Below are positions 17,002 through 25,670 of a DNA stretch of 64,000 bases, piece after piece. The stretch's first letter is position 1; each line of letters starts with the position of its first letter. The translations under genes and the position numbers were made by a program. The DNA is from Andeanibacterium sp036384795 (GTDB lineage: Bacteria; Pseudomonadota; Alphaproteobacteria; Sphingomonadales; Sphingomonadaceae). The stretch is from the NCBI GenBank assembly GCA_036384795.1, contig DASVLP010000043.1, forward strand, positions 87,436 through 151,435, given 5' to 3'. The notes beneath the pieces were generated by a model that was not told where the DNA came from, ran no database searches, and worked only from the letters and a program-made list of their open reading frames with translations.

Positions 17002-17943
17002 TCAATCGTCGGCGATCTCGCCCCCGAACACGATCGCCTCGGTCTGTTCCGCACCGGGTGCGCGGTTGCCCGGGGCAAGCAGGTTGCGGGCCATGTCGGC
17101 GCGCATCGTCTCGAACACCACGCGACCCTTTGGTGGGTCCTGTTCCGGGAAAGCCGCTTCGAGCTCGCGGTTGAGCGCCTTTACCTCGTCGAGAAATTCG
17201 CGGTTGGTGAAGATGTGGAACCGGTTCTGCTTGATCGCCTCGACCACGGCGCGGCCGGTGTCGAGCGGGTCGACCCCGGTGCGCGCCGCTTCCCACAGCG
17301 CCTTCTGGAAATCATTGGCGGTCTCCTCGCGAAAATCGACGTCCGGCCGATCTTCCGGCGGGAACAGCATGCCGGTGCGGGTCGCGCCGGGAAACAGGCA
17401 CGAGACCCCGATGCCGAGCGGCGCGAGCTGCATCCTCAGGCTCTCGGCATAGCCGCGCACCGCGTACTTCGAAGCGGAATAGGCCGCAAAGCCGATCAGC
17501 GGCACCACGCCCGCCATCGAACTGGTACAGACCACGTGCCCGCCCTCGCCTTGCGCCTTGATGATCGGCACGATCAGCTTGGTGCCATTGAGCACGCCGC
17601 CGAAGTTGACCGCCATCACGCGATCGAAATCGTCGAACTCGGGATCGTCGGCAGTGCCCCCGCCGTTGACCCCGGCGTTGTTGCACAGCACGTGGATCTT
17701 GCCGAACGCGGCGAGCGCCTCGTCGACTGCGGCCCTGAGGTTCGCGCGATCGGCGACGTTGGCCTTCACGAAATGGGCCGCATTGCTGCCCTTGAGCGTC
17801 TCGCGCGCCTTGGCGAGGTATGCATCGCTCCAGTCCGCGATCACCACTTTCATGCCCTCGGCCAGGAACGCGCGGGCCATGCCGAAGCCGATCCCGTTCG
17901 CGCCGCCGGTGATGAAGGCGACTTTGCCCTCCAAGTCCTGCAT
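17002..17943 (-). CDS. SDR-family NAD(P)-dependent oxidoreductase
   Basis: 313 residues with the classical short-chain dehydrogenase layout: cofactor motif TGGANGIG near residue 12, 'NNAGV' near 88, catalytic Ser in 'TSSMAGV' and the Tyr/Lys pair in 'YSASKYA'. An Asp ('IADWSD') after the second strand favours NAD over NADP. It follows a second SDR gene (17956-18825) by 12 bp and a GlcG-like gene, forming a three-gene minus-strand operon. The C-terminal extension of about 50 residues after the Rossmann fold is longer than in many members. The alcohol or ketone substrate cannot be predicted. Confidence 0.9.
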   Translation of the reverse strand: MQDLEGKVAFITGGANGIGFGMARAFLAEGMKVVIADWSDAYLAKARETLKGSNAAHFVKANVADRANLRAAVDEALAAFGKIHVLCNNAGVNGGGTADDPEFDDFDRVMAVNFGGVLNGTKLIVPIIKAQGEGGHVVCTSSMAGVVPLIGFAAYSASKYAVRGYAESLRMQLAPLGIGVSCLFPGATRTGMLFPPEDRPDVDFREETANDFQKALWEAARTGVDPLDTGRAVVEAIKQNRFHIFTNREFLDEVKALNRELEAAFPEQDPPKGRVVFETMRADMARNLLAPGNRAPGAEQTEAIVFGGEIADD

Positions 17944-17955
17944 GCGGGCGCTCCT

Positions 17956-18825
17956 TTATTCTTCCCGATAGTTGCTGAAGCTGTCGAACACTTCCTTGGT
18001 GTCGGGCGTCGCCGCGAGCACCGCCTCGGCCCGGGCCCGCATCGCGTCCTTGAAGAAGCCGTGGGTGACCAGATAGGTCGCGTTCGAGAGGATGCCGTCG
18101 GCCACCAGGTTGCCGACCTCGACCGGGTCCTTCCAGTTGCCGCCGACGATCCGGCGCGAAAGCTTCCGCTCGCTGGCGACGAAGCCGCTCTCTGCGCGCA
18201 AGTGCTCCGGCCGGTTGTCGATCGTCTCGTGGATGCGGCTTTTCACCGGCCCCGGCAGCAGGATCGAAACGCCGATGTCGTGGTTGGCAAGCTCCGCCTT
18301 CACCGCCTCGCAGAAATGGCACACGGCGGCCTTGCTCGCGGCATAGATCGCCATCTGCGGCGGCATCACCACTTCGGCGGCGAGACTGGCGGTCGAGACG
18401 ATGTGCCCGCCGCGGCCATGAGCGATCATCTGCGGCATGATTTCGGTGAAGCCGTTGATCACCCCGCCCAGGTTCACGCCGAAGCCGAAATCGTAGTCGG
18501 CATAGGTCGCCTCGAGCAGCGGGCCCTCGAGCCCGACGCCGGCGTTGTTTACCAGAATGTCGATCCCGCCGAACTCATCCTGCATCCGCTTGGCGGCATC
18601 GCGGTATCTCTCGCGCGAGGTGACGTCGAGCTGGAGCGCCGAAACCGCGTTCGAGCGGCCGCCGCCGGCGAATTCGGCGAGCGCATCGTCGATATGGTCC
18701 TGCCGCAAGTCGGCCAGCACCACCTGTGCGCCGCGTTCGACCAGCACTTTGGCGATCCCGAGCCCGATCCCGCTCGCCCCACCGGTGACGAACGCGATCT
18801 TTCCTTCGAACGATGTAATCGGCAT
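17956..18825 (-). CDS. SDR-family oxidoreductase, paralogue of the next gene
   Basis: 289 residues with TGGASGIG near residue 14, 'VNNAGVGLEG', catalytic 'STASLA' Ser and 'YAASKAA' Tyr/Lys. 'LADLRQDH' gives the acidic NAD-binding residue. Start set at ATG 18825 (MPITSFEGK) directly before the first beta strand; longer frames are not family-like. It is the middle gene of the GlcG-like/SDR/SDR operon and shares domain order and C-terminal 'NFGGV/NLGGV' segments with the downstream SDR, so the pair looks like an old duplication. Substrate unknown. Confidence 0.9.
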   Translation of the reverse strand: MPITSFEGKIAFVTGGASGIGLGIAKVLVERGAQVVLADLRQDHIDDALAEFAGGGRSNAVSALQLDVTSRERYRDAAKRMQDEFGGIDILVNNAGVGLEGPLLEATYADYDFGFGVNLGGVINGFTEIMPQMIAHGRGGHIVSTASLAAEVVMPPQMAIYAASKAAVCHFCEAVKAELANHDIGVSILLPGPVKSRIHETIDNRPEHLRAESGFVASERKLSRRIVGGNWKDPVEVGNLVADGILSNATYLVTHGFFKDAMRARAEAVLAATPDTKEVFDSFSNYREE

Positions 18826-18833
18826 CCTTGCTC

Positions 18834-19301
18834 CTATCGTGCTGGTGTTTCCTTGAGGCCCGCGGCCGCGACCGCCGCTTTCGCGCACGCGAGATCGCCG
18901 TCCGGGCTCGATCCCGAAACCCCGATCGCGCCGAGCGGAGCCCCTTGAGCGGTATAGAACGCCACCCCGCCGGGAAACGTCGCCACGCCGGGGATCGCCG
19001 GATCCCACTTGGCCATGTCCGCGCTCGGCACGCGATAATTCATCGCCGCCTTGGCCTTCCACATCGCAAGCTCGCTCGAGACGTTCACGATTCCGTCCAT
19101 CAGCGCGAACGCGACCATCCGGCCCTCGTCGTCGTAGATCGCGATCGCGACGCCGGCCTTGCGCTCGCTCGCATAGGCGACGCAGGCGTCGCGCATCTTT
19201 GCCGCGGTCGCATAGTCGAGCATCGGCCGCGCGCTTTGTGCCGCGGCGGGCGCGGCGAGCAAAAGTGCGGCCGCGGCGATTGTTTCAAACTCAGTCCGCA
19301 T
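18834..19301 (-). CDS. Exported GlcG/HbpS-family protein
   Basis: 155 residues with an N-terminal signal peptide ('LLLAAPAAAQS', cleavage near 22) followed by a complete GlcG/HbpS domain ('ACVAYASERKAGVAIAIYDDEGRMVAFALMDG', abbreviated here; 'FPGGVAFY', 'GAIGVSGSSPDGDLACAKAA'). HbpS-type members bind haem or respond to redox, GlcG was first seen beside glycolate genes; the actual ligand here is unknown. First gene of the operon with two SDRs, 8 bp before the next gene, so a role linked to the same oxidoreduction is likely. Confidence 0.85.
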   Translation of the reverse strand: MRTEFETIAAAALLLAAPAAAQSARPMLDYATAAKMRDACVAYASERKAGVAIAIYDDEGRMVAFALMDGIVNVSSELAMWKAKAAMNYRVPSADMAKWDPAIPGVATFPGGVAFYTAQGAPLGAIGVSGSSPDGDLACAKAAVAAAGLKETPAR

Positions 19302-19534
19302 CGCCTCCTCGCCTTTTGCGCCAGCATCGCATGGGCCATCATGCAGCGCTGCGCAAGCGGCGCGGCCGGCCGAGGTGCGTTCGCTCCACGCGGAGTCCGT
19401 GCCTCGGAAACATTCCGAGTTTCTCCCCTGCCGGCCGCGGGCAGCTCGTCCATAAGTATAAGTAATCTCACCTAGAGTGCGATAAGCCAGTCGAACCTCG
19501 CCTTCGGCTAATCTGCGACTTTCCGGCCGAGGTT

Positions 19535-20815
19535 ATGAAAATGGGCGAGTCAGCGAGCGTTATCGGTTACCAGCACAGAATCCGGCCGTACCGGGCCGTG
19601 CTGTGGGGCAGTCAGTTGGGGGCATTGGCCCTGCTGCTCGCGACTTTCGCGGTGCCGGCTCGCTTTGCCATGTTGTCAATCGCGGTTGCGGCCGCTCTCC
19701 TCGTGTTGCAGATCGCAATGTCCCAGCTGCTAAGCCGGCTGAGCGTTCACCGGATGGAGCAACATAGCAAGCTGCTCAGCGATTCCCGGCACGGACAGGA
19801 ACAGACAGAAGAGCTGTTCAGCATGACCGACATGCTTCAGAGCGCCGAGGACCACGCCGACGCGGGCGCCGTGCTGAAGGCAGCGAGCCGCCGCCTGCTG
19901 CCGGACGAATGCGGCGCGCTCTACGTCTTCAACAATTCGCGCGACCGCCTCGATCTGGCGGTCAGTTGGGCTCCTTCCGGCGAGTTCGAGCCGCCGGCGA
20001 CGTTGGTGCCGGGCAACTGCTGGGCTCTCAAGCGCGGCAAGCTCCACGTGAACGATCCCGCCAGCGGCACGCTGTGCTGCGCGCATCACGATTGCGATTA
20101 CGCGACGCTCGAGGTGCCGATGATCGCGCGCGGGTCGGTCTACGGGCTGCTGATGCTGGCAAGCTCGGCCGACGATCGCATGGTGCGCGTGCGCGAGGTG
20201 GCGCGGATCGCACGCGCGCTGGCCGATACGATGTCGCTGGCCCTGTCCAACATCGCTCTGCGCGAAAAGCTGCGCACGCAATCGCTGCGCGATCCGCTGA
20301 CCGGCCTCTATAACCGCCGGTACATGGAAGACGCGCTCGATCGCTATCTCGATATGGCGGAGCGGAGCGGCCAGTGCACCTCGGTGATGATGATCGACCT
20401 CGACAACTTCAAGGCGCTCAACGATCAGCACGGCCACGCCAAAGGCGATGCGGTATTGCGCGACGTCGCGGCGCAACTCGTCGGCGCGCTGCGTCCGGCC
20501 GACGTGGTGAGCCGCTACGGCGGCGAGGAACTGGTGGTGATCCTGCCGGACTGCGAGCTGCACGACTCCGTCCTTAAGGCCGAAATGCTGAGGGCGCGGA
20601 TCGAAGGTCTGTCCGAAGCCCACGGAATCCCGATCAGCGCATCGTTCGGCGTGGCCTGCGTGCCGGCGACGTCGACTGGGAAGGCAGACGTCATCCCGGG
20701 GGCGGACGCGGCCCTCTACGAAGCCAAAGCGGCCGGCCGCAACTGCGTACGCGCCGCCAAATCGCGATCGAGCGGCGGCAGCGACGGGCGCGCGCCCCGC
20801 CTTGCCGTCGGCTGA
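19535..20815 (+). CDS. Membrane diguanylate cyclase with GAF domain
   Basis: 426 residues. Two hydrophobic segments near residues 23-41 and 45-64 form a membrane hairpin; a coiled stretch leads into a GAF-like domain (about 95-240, with an unusual cluster 'LCCAHHDCDYATLEVP') and a GGDEF domain (about 255-415). The active-site motif is GGEEL in 'SRYGGEELVVILP', and an RxxD inhibitory site ('RPAD') lies five residues before it, so product inhibition by c-di-GMP is expected. 'DPLTGLYNRRY' and 'MIDLDNFKALND' are intact. The His/Cys group in the GAF domain could bind metal or haem (inference). An ATG two codons in is an alternative start. Confidence 0.92.
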   Translation: MKMGESASVIGYQHRIRPYRAVLWGSQLGALALLLATFAVPARFAMLSIAVAAALLVLQIAMSQLLSRLSVHRMEQHSKLLSDSRHGQEQTEELFSMTDMLQSAEDHADAGAVLKAASRRLLPDECGALYVFNNSRDRLDLAVSWAPSGEFEPPATLVPGNCWALKRGKLHVNDPASGTLCCAHHDCDYATLEVPMIARGSVYGLLMLASSADDRMVRVREVARIARALADTMSLALSNIALREKLRTQSLRDPLTGLYNRRYMEDALDRYLDMAERSGQCTSVMMIDLDNFKALNDQHGHAKGDAVLRDVAAQLVGALRPADVVSRYGGEELVVILPDCELHDSVLKAEMLRARIEGLSEAHGIPISASFGVACVPATSTGKADVIPGADAALYEAKAAGRNCVRAAKSRSSGGSDGRAPRLAVG

Positions 20816-20835
20816 CAAAGGCGCGGCGCCTGCTC

Positions 20836-21498
20836 TTACGCCCGGCGCGCGAACCAGATGGTGTGGCGCGGGCCCTTGCCGTTCGCGCGGGCGCGGACCT
20901 CCACTTCCTCGACCTTGAAGCCCGCCGCGCTTAGCCGCCTGGTGAACGCCGGATCCCGCGCGGCGGACCAGATCGCGAGCACTCCGCCAGGCAGCAATGC
21001 GGCGCGGGCGGCGCGCAAGCCGGCGGGGGAATAGAGCCGGTCGTTGGCTTCGCGCACCAGCCCGTCGGGGCCGTTGTCGACGTCGAGCAGGATCGCGTCG
21101 TAGCCGCTGGTCCGCGCGATCAGGTCAGCCACGTCGGCCATCGTGAGGCTGACGCGCGGATCGTAGAGGCAGCCGGCGGTAAGCTCGGCCATCGGTCCGC
21201 GCGCCCATTCGACGATCTCGGGCACCAACTCCGCCACCGTCACCCGCACTTGGCGGTGCGCAGCGAGCGCGGCACGCAAGGTGAAGCCCATGCCGTAGCC
21301 GCCGACCAGCAAGTGCGGCGCGGGCGCTGTGAGCCGTTCGAGCGCCATCGTCGCCAGCGCTTCCTCGGAGCCGCGCATCCGCGTGCTCATCAGCTCGTTG
21401 CGGCCGAGCGCGATGATGAAATCGCGCCCGTGCCGGAACAGCCGCAGCTCCTCCCCGCCGGGGACTTGCGCAGTGCCGAGAAGCTCGCGGGCGATCAT
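20836..21498 (-). CDS. Spermidine-synthase-like methyltransferase-fold protein
   Basis: 220 residues with a Rossmann methyltransferase fold: 'LLVGGYGMGFTLRAAL' (nucleotide loop), 'VTVAELVPEIVEWA' with the acidic residue, and 'YDAILLDVDNGPDGL' as the active-site region. Polyamine synthases have 'GGGDG' and 'D.xD' here, so the loop differs, and the N-terminal beta-domain is short. These proteins are usually annotated as spermidine synthase-like; true polyamine activity is uncertain. It lies in tail-to-tail orientation with the diguanylate cyclase gene and 24 bp downstream of the MBL-fold gene's stop on the same strand. Confidence 0.8.
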   Translation of the reverse strand: MIARELLGTAQVPGGEELRLFRHGRDFIIALGRNELMSTRMRGSEEALATMALERLTAPAPHLLVGGYGMGFTLRAALAAHRQVRVTVAELVPEIVEWARGPMAELTAGCLYDPRVSLTMADVADLIARTSGYDAILLDVDNGPDGLVREANDRLYSPAGLRAARAALLPGGVLAIWSAARDPAFTRRLSAAGFKVEEVEVRARANGKGPRHTIWFARRA

Positions 21499-21522
21499 TC
21501 GCGGGCGCTTGCCGGCCAGCGC

Positions 21523-22608
21523 CTAGTACGTCACCTCGTCGGCGAGCATGGCGGGCGTCGGCGGCCCGGTGTCCGCCGGGTTCGAGCCCTTGTGCTTGTC
21601 GTTGGCGGGAAGCGGCGCCCCGTTCGCGACACCGAATCCGACCGGTTCGCCGGCGAATTCCTCGTACGCGACGTTCACGTTCATGTGCGCGCGCGCCAGC
21701 GGTGTATTGCCGTATTCGAGGCCCTTCTTCATGTGGGTGTCGAGCAGCACCACGAAGTCCGGGTTCTTCTTGAGGTCGTCCACCGCCATGCCCGGCGGAT
21801 CACCGGCATCGTAATGCTTCCTCGCCGCGACCACCAGCGCGCGGTCGAACTTCGCCAAGCGCTTAACCGCGGCCCAGTCGGTCATGTAGCCGTGGCCTTC
21901 CTCGACGAGGTCGACCTTGCCGTCGAGCGCCTTGACCAGATCCTCGGTCTCGGTGGCGATCGCTTCCGCGCCGCCGGCGGGAAGGAACGGCGCCATGTTC
22001 CACGCCATCACGTCGCCCATGCTGACCAGGCGCGCGGCCGGGAAATACACGAATGTGTCGCCGTTGGTGTGCCCGCGGCCGAAGTGATAGAGCTCGATCC
22101 GGTCGGCGCCCTCGCCGATCGTCATCCGGTCGGTGTAGGTCTCGGTCGGCAGCAGCGCCGGGTTCGGGCGCGGCCCACCCGAAAGCTCCGCCTTCGCGCC
22201 TTCGTTCATCACGATCTTCACGTTCGGGTACTGCTGGCGGATATAGTCGTTGCTGCCCACGTGGTCCGGGTGGCTGTGCGTGTTGATCACCAGCTTGATC
22301 GGCTTGTCGGTGAGCTTCTTCACCTGCTCGACGATGTAGGGGCCGTTCCCCGGCATCTTGGTGTCGACCAGCACCACGCCGTCCTTCTGCACCACGACCA
22401 GGGTGTTCCCGCCGCCGCCGAAGATCTTCCAGATGTTGCCGGTCACATGCTCGGCCGGCTCGGGCGGAGGCAAGCCGCCCCCGCGCGGCGGCCCCGCCGG
22501 ACGGGCGCCCGGCGGCGGAGCGCCCGGAGGAGGCCCTTGTTGCGCGACAGCCGCCGTCGCGACCAGCCCGCCGGCGAGCGCAATCGCCAGAACCGTGTTG
22601 AATTTCAT
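21523..22608 (-). CDS. Secreted metallo-beta-lactamase-fold hydrolase
   Basis: 361 residues from ATG 22608, which follows a good GGGAGAGGCAGG site. Signal peptide cleaved near 'AVAQQ' (residue 23), a Pro/Gly-rich linker, then an MBL fold with the zinc motif 'THSHPDH' (near 125), a second ligand region 'GRGHTNGDTFVYFP' and 'EEGHGYMTDW'. The pattern T-H-x-H-x-D-H is the class B metal site. The protein should be periplasmic or exported; true beta-lactamase activity cannot be inferred, as many family members hydrolyse other substrates. Confidence 0.9.
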   Translation of the reverse strand: MKFNTVLAIALAGGLVATAAVAQQGPPPGAPPPGARPAGPPRGGGLPPPEPAEHVTGNIWKIFGGGGNTLVVVQKDGVVLVDTKMPGNGPYIVEQVKKLTDKPIKLVINTHSHPDHVGSNDYIRQQYPNVKIVMNEGAKAELSGGPRPNPALLPTETYTDRMTIGEGADRIELYHFGRGHTNGDTFVYFPAARLVSMGDVMAWNMAPFLPAGGAEAIATETEDLVKALDGKVDLVEEGHGYMTDWAAVKRLAKFDRALVVAARKHYDAGDPPGMAVDDLKKNPDFVVLLDTHMKKGLEYGNTPLARAHMNVNVAYEEFAGEPVGFGVANGAPLPANDKHKGSNPADTGPPTPAMLADEVTY

Positions 22609-22731
22609 CCTGCCTCTCCCACTCGCGGCCCCTGAATCGACGGGCGATTCGACCGTTGATTGACTTTGTCTAGCGCGATGTGGGGCGCGGGCAAGACTTC
22701 TCGATGTCGCGAATAGTCCCAACCTGACGGA

Positions 22732-22761
22732 AAGGCCGTGAGGATCGCTCCTCACGGCCTT
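22732..22761 (-). terminator. Terminator of the truB-rpsO-pnp operon
   Basis: Perfect 12-bp arms AAGGCCGTGAGG/CCTCACGGCCTT with a six-base loop 26 bp after the pnp stop. On the plus strand it is followed by CTTGTTT, on the minus strand by TCCG, so it may act in both directions. Confidence 0.75.
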
Positions 22762-22786
22762 CTTGTTTCGAATGCCTGGCCAGGCC

Positions 22787-25123
22787 TCAGTCGTCCTTGA
22801 GGAACGCCGGGATGTGGTCGGGTGCCGGACCTTCGTCGCGGCCGCCGTCCCTGGGACCCCGGTCGTCGCGATCCCGCCTCGGGCCGCGGTCGCGGTCACC
22901 GCCTTCACGGCGCGGGCCACGGTCGCGGTCTCGGCCGCCACCGCCGCCGCGCGGTCCGCGGCGGTCGCCACGCTCTCCGCGATCACCACGGTCGCCTCTC
23001 GGCTCGCGCGGGGGGCGGGTGTCTTCGAGTTCCTCGCCGGTTTCCTGATCGACGACGCGCATCGACAGGCGGACCTTGCCGCGCGGATCGACTTCGAGCA
23101 CCTTGACCTTCACTTCCTGGCCTTCGGAGACGACGTCGGTCGGCTTCTCGACCCGCTCGTTCTTCATCTCGGAGACGTGGACGAGGCCGTCCTTGCCGCC
23201 CATGAAGTTCACGAACGCGCCGAAATCGACGATGTTGACCACCTTGCCGGTGTAGATCTTGCCGACCTCCGGCTCTTCGACGATGCCTTGGATCCACGCG
23301 CGGGCGGCCTCGATCTGGCTCAAGTCGCTCGAGCTGATCTTGATCACGCCTTCGTCGTCGATGTCGACCTTCGCGCCCGTTTCGGCGACGATCTCGCGGA
23401 TCACCTTGCCGCCGGTGCCGATCACGTCGCGGATCTTCGACTTGTCGATCTGCATCGTCTCGATCCGCGGCGCGTGGGCCGACAGCTCGGTGCGGGCGGT
23501 GCCCAGCGCCTTGGTCATCTCACCAAGGATGTGCGCGCGGCCTTCCTTCGCCTGGGCGAGGGCCTGCTTCATGATCGCTTCGGTGATCCCGGCGACCTTG
23601 ATGTCCATCTGCAGGCTGGTGATGCCGTTCTCGGTGCCGGCGACCTTGAAGTCCATGTCGCCGAGGTGATCCTCGTCGCCGAGGATGTCGCTGAGTACGG
23701 TGAACTCGTCGCCTTCGAGGATCAGGCCCATCGCGATGCCCGAAACCGGGCGCGCGATCGGCACGCCGGCGTCCATCATCGCGAGGCACCCGCCGCACAC
23801 CGTCGCCATCGAGGACGAGCCGTTGGACTCGGTGATGTCGCTGAGGATGCGGATCGTGTACGGGAAGTCGTCATGGCTCGGCAGCACCGGGTGCAGCGCG
23901 CGCCAGGCGAGCTTGCCGTGGCCGACTTCGCGGCGGCCCGGGGCGCCGAAGCGGCCGACTTCGCCGACCGAATAGGGCGGGAAGTTATAGTGCAGCATGA
24001 AGCGCTGGTAGGACAGGCCCTCCAGCCCGTCGATCATCTGCTCCGATTCCTTGGTGCCGAGCGTGGTCGTGCAGATCGCCTGCGTCTCGCCGCGGGTGAA
24101 CAGCGCCGAACCGTGGGTGCGCGGCAGGAAACCGACCATGGACTCGATCGGGCGGACCTGGGTGACCGAGCGCCCGTCGATCCGCTGGCCGTCCTTGAGG
24201 ATGGCCGTGCGGACGATTTCGGCCTCGAGCTTCTTGACCACCTTGCCGGCGGTCATCTGCGTCTGGCCGTCCGCCTCGGCATAGGCAGCCTTCGCCTTCG
24301 CACGGGCCTCATTGAGCGCGTTCGAGCGCTCCGACTTGTTGGTCAGCTTGTAGGCCGCGGCGATGTCGGCGCCGATCAGCTTCTTGAGCTCGGCCTTCAT
24401 CGCGGAGTTGTCGGCAGTCTGGACTTCCCACGGCTCCTTCGCGGCCTTGTTGGCCAAGTCGACGATCGCCTTCACCACCTTGCGGTTCTCGGCATGGGCG
24501 AACATCACCGCGCCGAGCATCTCGTCTTCGGTGAGCTCCTTGGCTTCGGATTCGACCATCATCACCGCGTCGTACGTGCCGGCGACGACCAGATCGAGCC
24601 GGCCTTCTTCGAGCGCGGTGGCCTGCTTCGGGTTGAGCACGTACTGGCCGTCGATATAGCCGACGCGGCAGCCCGAGATCGGGCCCATGAACGGCACGCC
24701 CGAGATCGTCAGCGCGGCCGAGGCGGCGATCATCGCCAGCACGTCGGGCTCGTTCTCGCCGTCATAGCTCAGCACCTGAGCGATGACGTTGATCTCGTTG
24801 TAGAACCCTTCCGGGAACAGCGGCCGCACCGGGCGGTCGATCAGGCGGCTGGTGAGCGTTTCCTTCTCGGTCGCCCCTCGCTCGCGCTTGAAGAAGCCGC
24901 CCGGAATGCGCCCGGCGGCGGAGAACTTTTCCTGATAGTGGACGGTGAGCGGGAAGAAGTCCTGCCCTTCCTTCACCGACTTGGCGGCGGTCACGGCGCA
25001 CAGCACCACGGTTTCGCCGAGGGTCGCCAGCACCGCGCCGTCGGCCTGACGGGCAATGCGGCCGGTTTCCAGAGTGAGGGTCTTTCCGCCCCACTCCAGC
25101 GATACGGTTTTCGTGTCGAACAT
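22787..25123 (-). CDS. pnp: Polyribonucleotide nucleotidyltransferase (PNPase)
   Basis: 778 residues: first RNase PH domain (about 10-215), helical linker, second catalytic RNase PH domain (about 300-540), KH domain ('IDKSKIRDVIGTGGKVIREI', about 555-615) and S1 domain (about 623-690, 'YTGKVVNIVDFGAFVNFMGGKDGLVHVSEM' region). PNPase degrades RNA 3'-5' by phosphorolysis and is a degradosome component. The last 75 residues form a low-complexity tail of Arg/Gly/Asp repeats (RGDRGERG-type) ending in a separate short motif 'HIPAFLKDD'. It follows rpsO with a 252-bp gap holding a REP-like repeat. Confidence 0.97.
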   Translation of the reverse strand: MFDTKTVSLEWGGKTLTLETGRIARQADGAVLATLGETVVLCAVTAAKSVKEGQDFFPLTVHYQEKFSAAGRIPGGFFKRERGATEKETLTSRLIDRPVRPLFPEGFYNEINVIAQVLSYDGENEPDVLAMIAASAALTISGVPFMGPISGCRVGYIDGQYVLNPKQATALEEGRLDLVVAGTYDAVMMVESEAKELTEDEMLGAVMFAHAENRKVVKAIVDLANKAAKEPWEVQTADNSAMKAELKKLIGADIAAAYKLTNKSERSNALNEARAKAKAAYAEADGQTQMTAGKVVKKLEAEIVRTAILKDGQRIDGRSVTQVRPIESMVGFLPRTHGSALFTRGETQAICTTTLGTKESEQMIDGLEGLSYQRFMLHYNFPPYSVGEVGRFGAPGRREVGHGKLAWRALHPVLPSHDDFPYTIRILSDITESNGSSSMATVCGGCLAMMDAGVPIARPVSGIAMGLILEGDEFTVLSDILGDEDHLGDMDFKVAGTENGITSLQMDIKVAGITEAIMKQALAQAKEGRAHILGEMTKALGTARTELSAHAPRIETMQIDKSKIRDVIGTGGKVIREIVAETGAKVDIDDEGVIKISSSDLSQIEAARAWIQGIVEEPEVGKIYTGKVVNIVDFGAFVNFMGGKDGLVHVSEMKNERVEKPTDVVSEGQEVKVKVLEVDPRGKVRLSMRVVDQETGEELEDTRPPREPRGDRGDRGERGDRRGPRGGGGGRDRDRGPRREGGDRDRGPRRDRDDRGPRDGGRDEGPAPDHIPAFLKDD

Positions 25124-25254
25124 GTATTTTCCTTCGAACCCGCGGGCCCGATTGCCGGCGGGGTTTGCTGCCGGGGAAATGCCGTCCCGGTCCGGTAGGG
25201 GCCTTGCTCAGCCCCAGGCCCCTCCGCCGGATTGCGAAGGATGACCTTTTATTC

Positions 25255-25335
25255 GTGAGCCCCCGCGCAGGCGGGGGCCTCGTGCCGCCAGCGCTGCGCC
25301 GGCGGATGGAGGTCCCCGCCTGCGCGGGGACTCAC
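25255..25335. repeat. REP-like paired palindrome between rpsO and pnp
   Basis: Two about 27-bp inverted arms (left starts GTGAGCCCCCGCGCAGG, right ends in its near complement GGGGACTCAC), each itself palindromic around CGC-GCAGGCG, separated by a GC-rich spacer. The left arm also resembles the start of the repeat at 50848-50928. In the rpsO-pnp transcript it would form strong hairpins and could protect or attenuate RNA. Confidence 0.7.
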
Positions 25336-25375
25336 ATAAGCGAAAGGCGGCCTTCGATGGACCGCCTCCCGAAAA

Positions 25376-25645
25376 TTACTTTCTCAGACCCAGCTTCTGG
25401 ATCAGCGCATTGTAGCGCTCGACATCCCTGCTCTTGAGATAAGCGAGCAGGCTGCGGCGCTTGTTGACCATCATCAGCAGGCCGCGGCGCGAATGGTTGT
25501 CCTTGTGGTGGCCCTTGAAGTGCTGGGTAAGGTTGTTGATCCGTTCGGTGAGGATCGCCACCTGCACTTCCGGCGAACCGGTATCGCCCTTCGAGCGGGC
25601 GTTGTCCTGGATGATCTCGGTCTTCTTCTCGGCGGTTACCGACAT
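25376..25645 (-). CDS. rpsO: 30S ribosomal protein S15
   Basis: 89 residues, the standard S15 length, with 'GDTGSPEVQVAILTERINNLTQHFKGHHKDNHSRRGLL' across residues 20-58 (family core) and 'RSLLAYLKSRDVERYNALIQKLGLRK' at the end. S15 binds 16S rRNA early in 30S assembly. ATG 25645 gives the usual 'MSVTAEKK' start; an ATG two codons upstream (25651) is possible, and one GGAG serves both. Gene order truB-rpsO-pnp is the widespread bacterial arrangement. Confidence 0.97.
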   Translation of the reverse strand: MSVTAEKKTEIIQDNARSKGDTGSPEVQVAILTERINNLTQHFKGHHKDNHSRRGLLMMVNKRRSLLAYLKSRDVERYNALIQKLGLRK

Positions 25646-25670
25646 TTGCATTCACTCCGCGACATCGGGT

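Noticed and set aside
22763..25198. 811-residue plus-strand open frame opposite pnp
   Set aside because: Fully antisense to PNPase, repetitive His/Asp/Arg composition; not coding.
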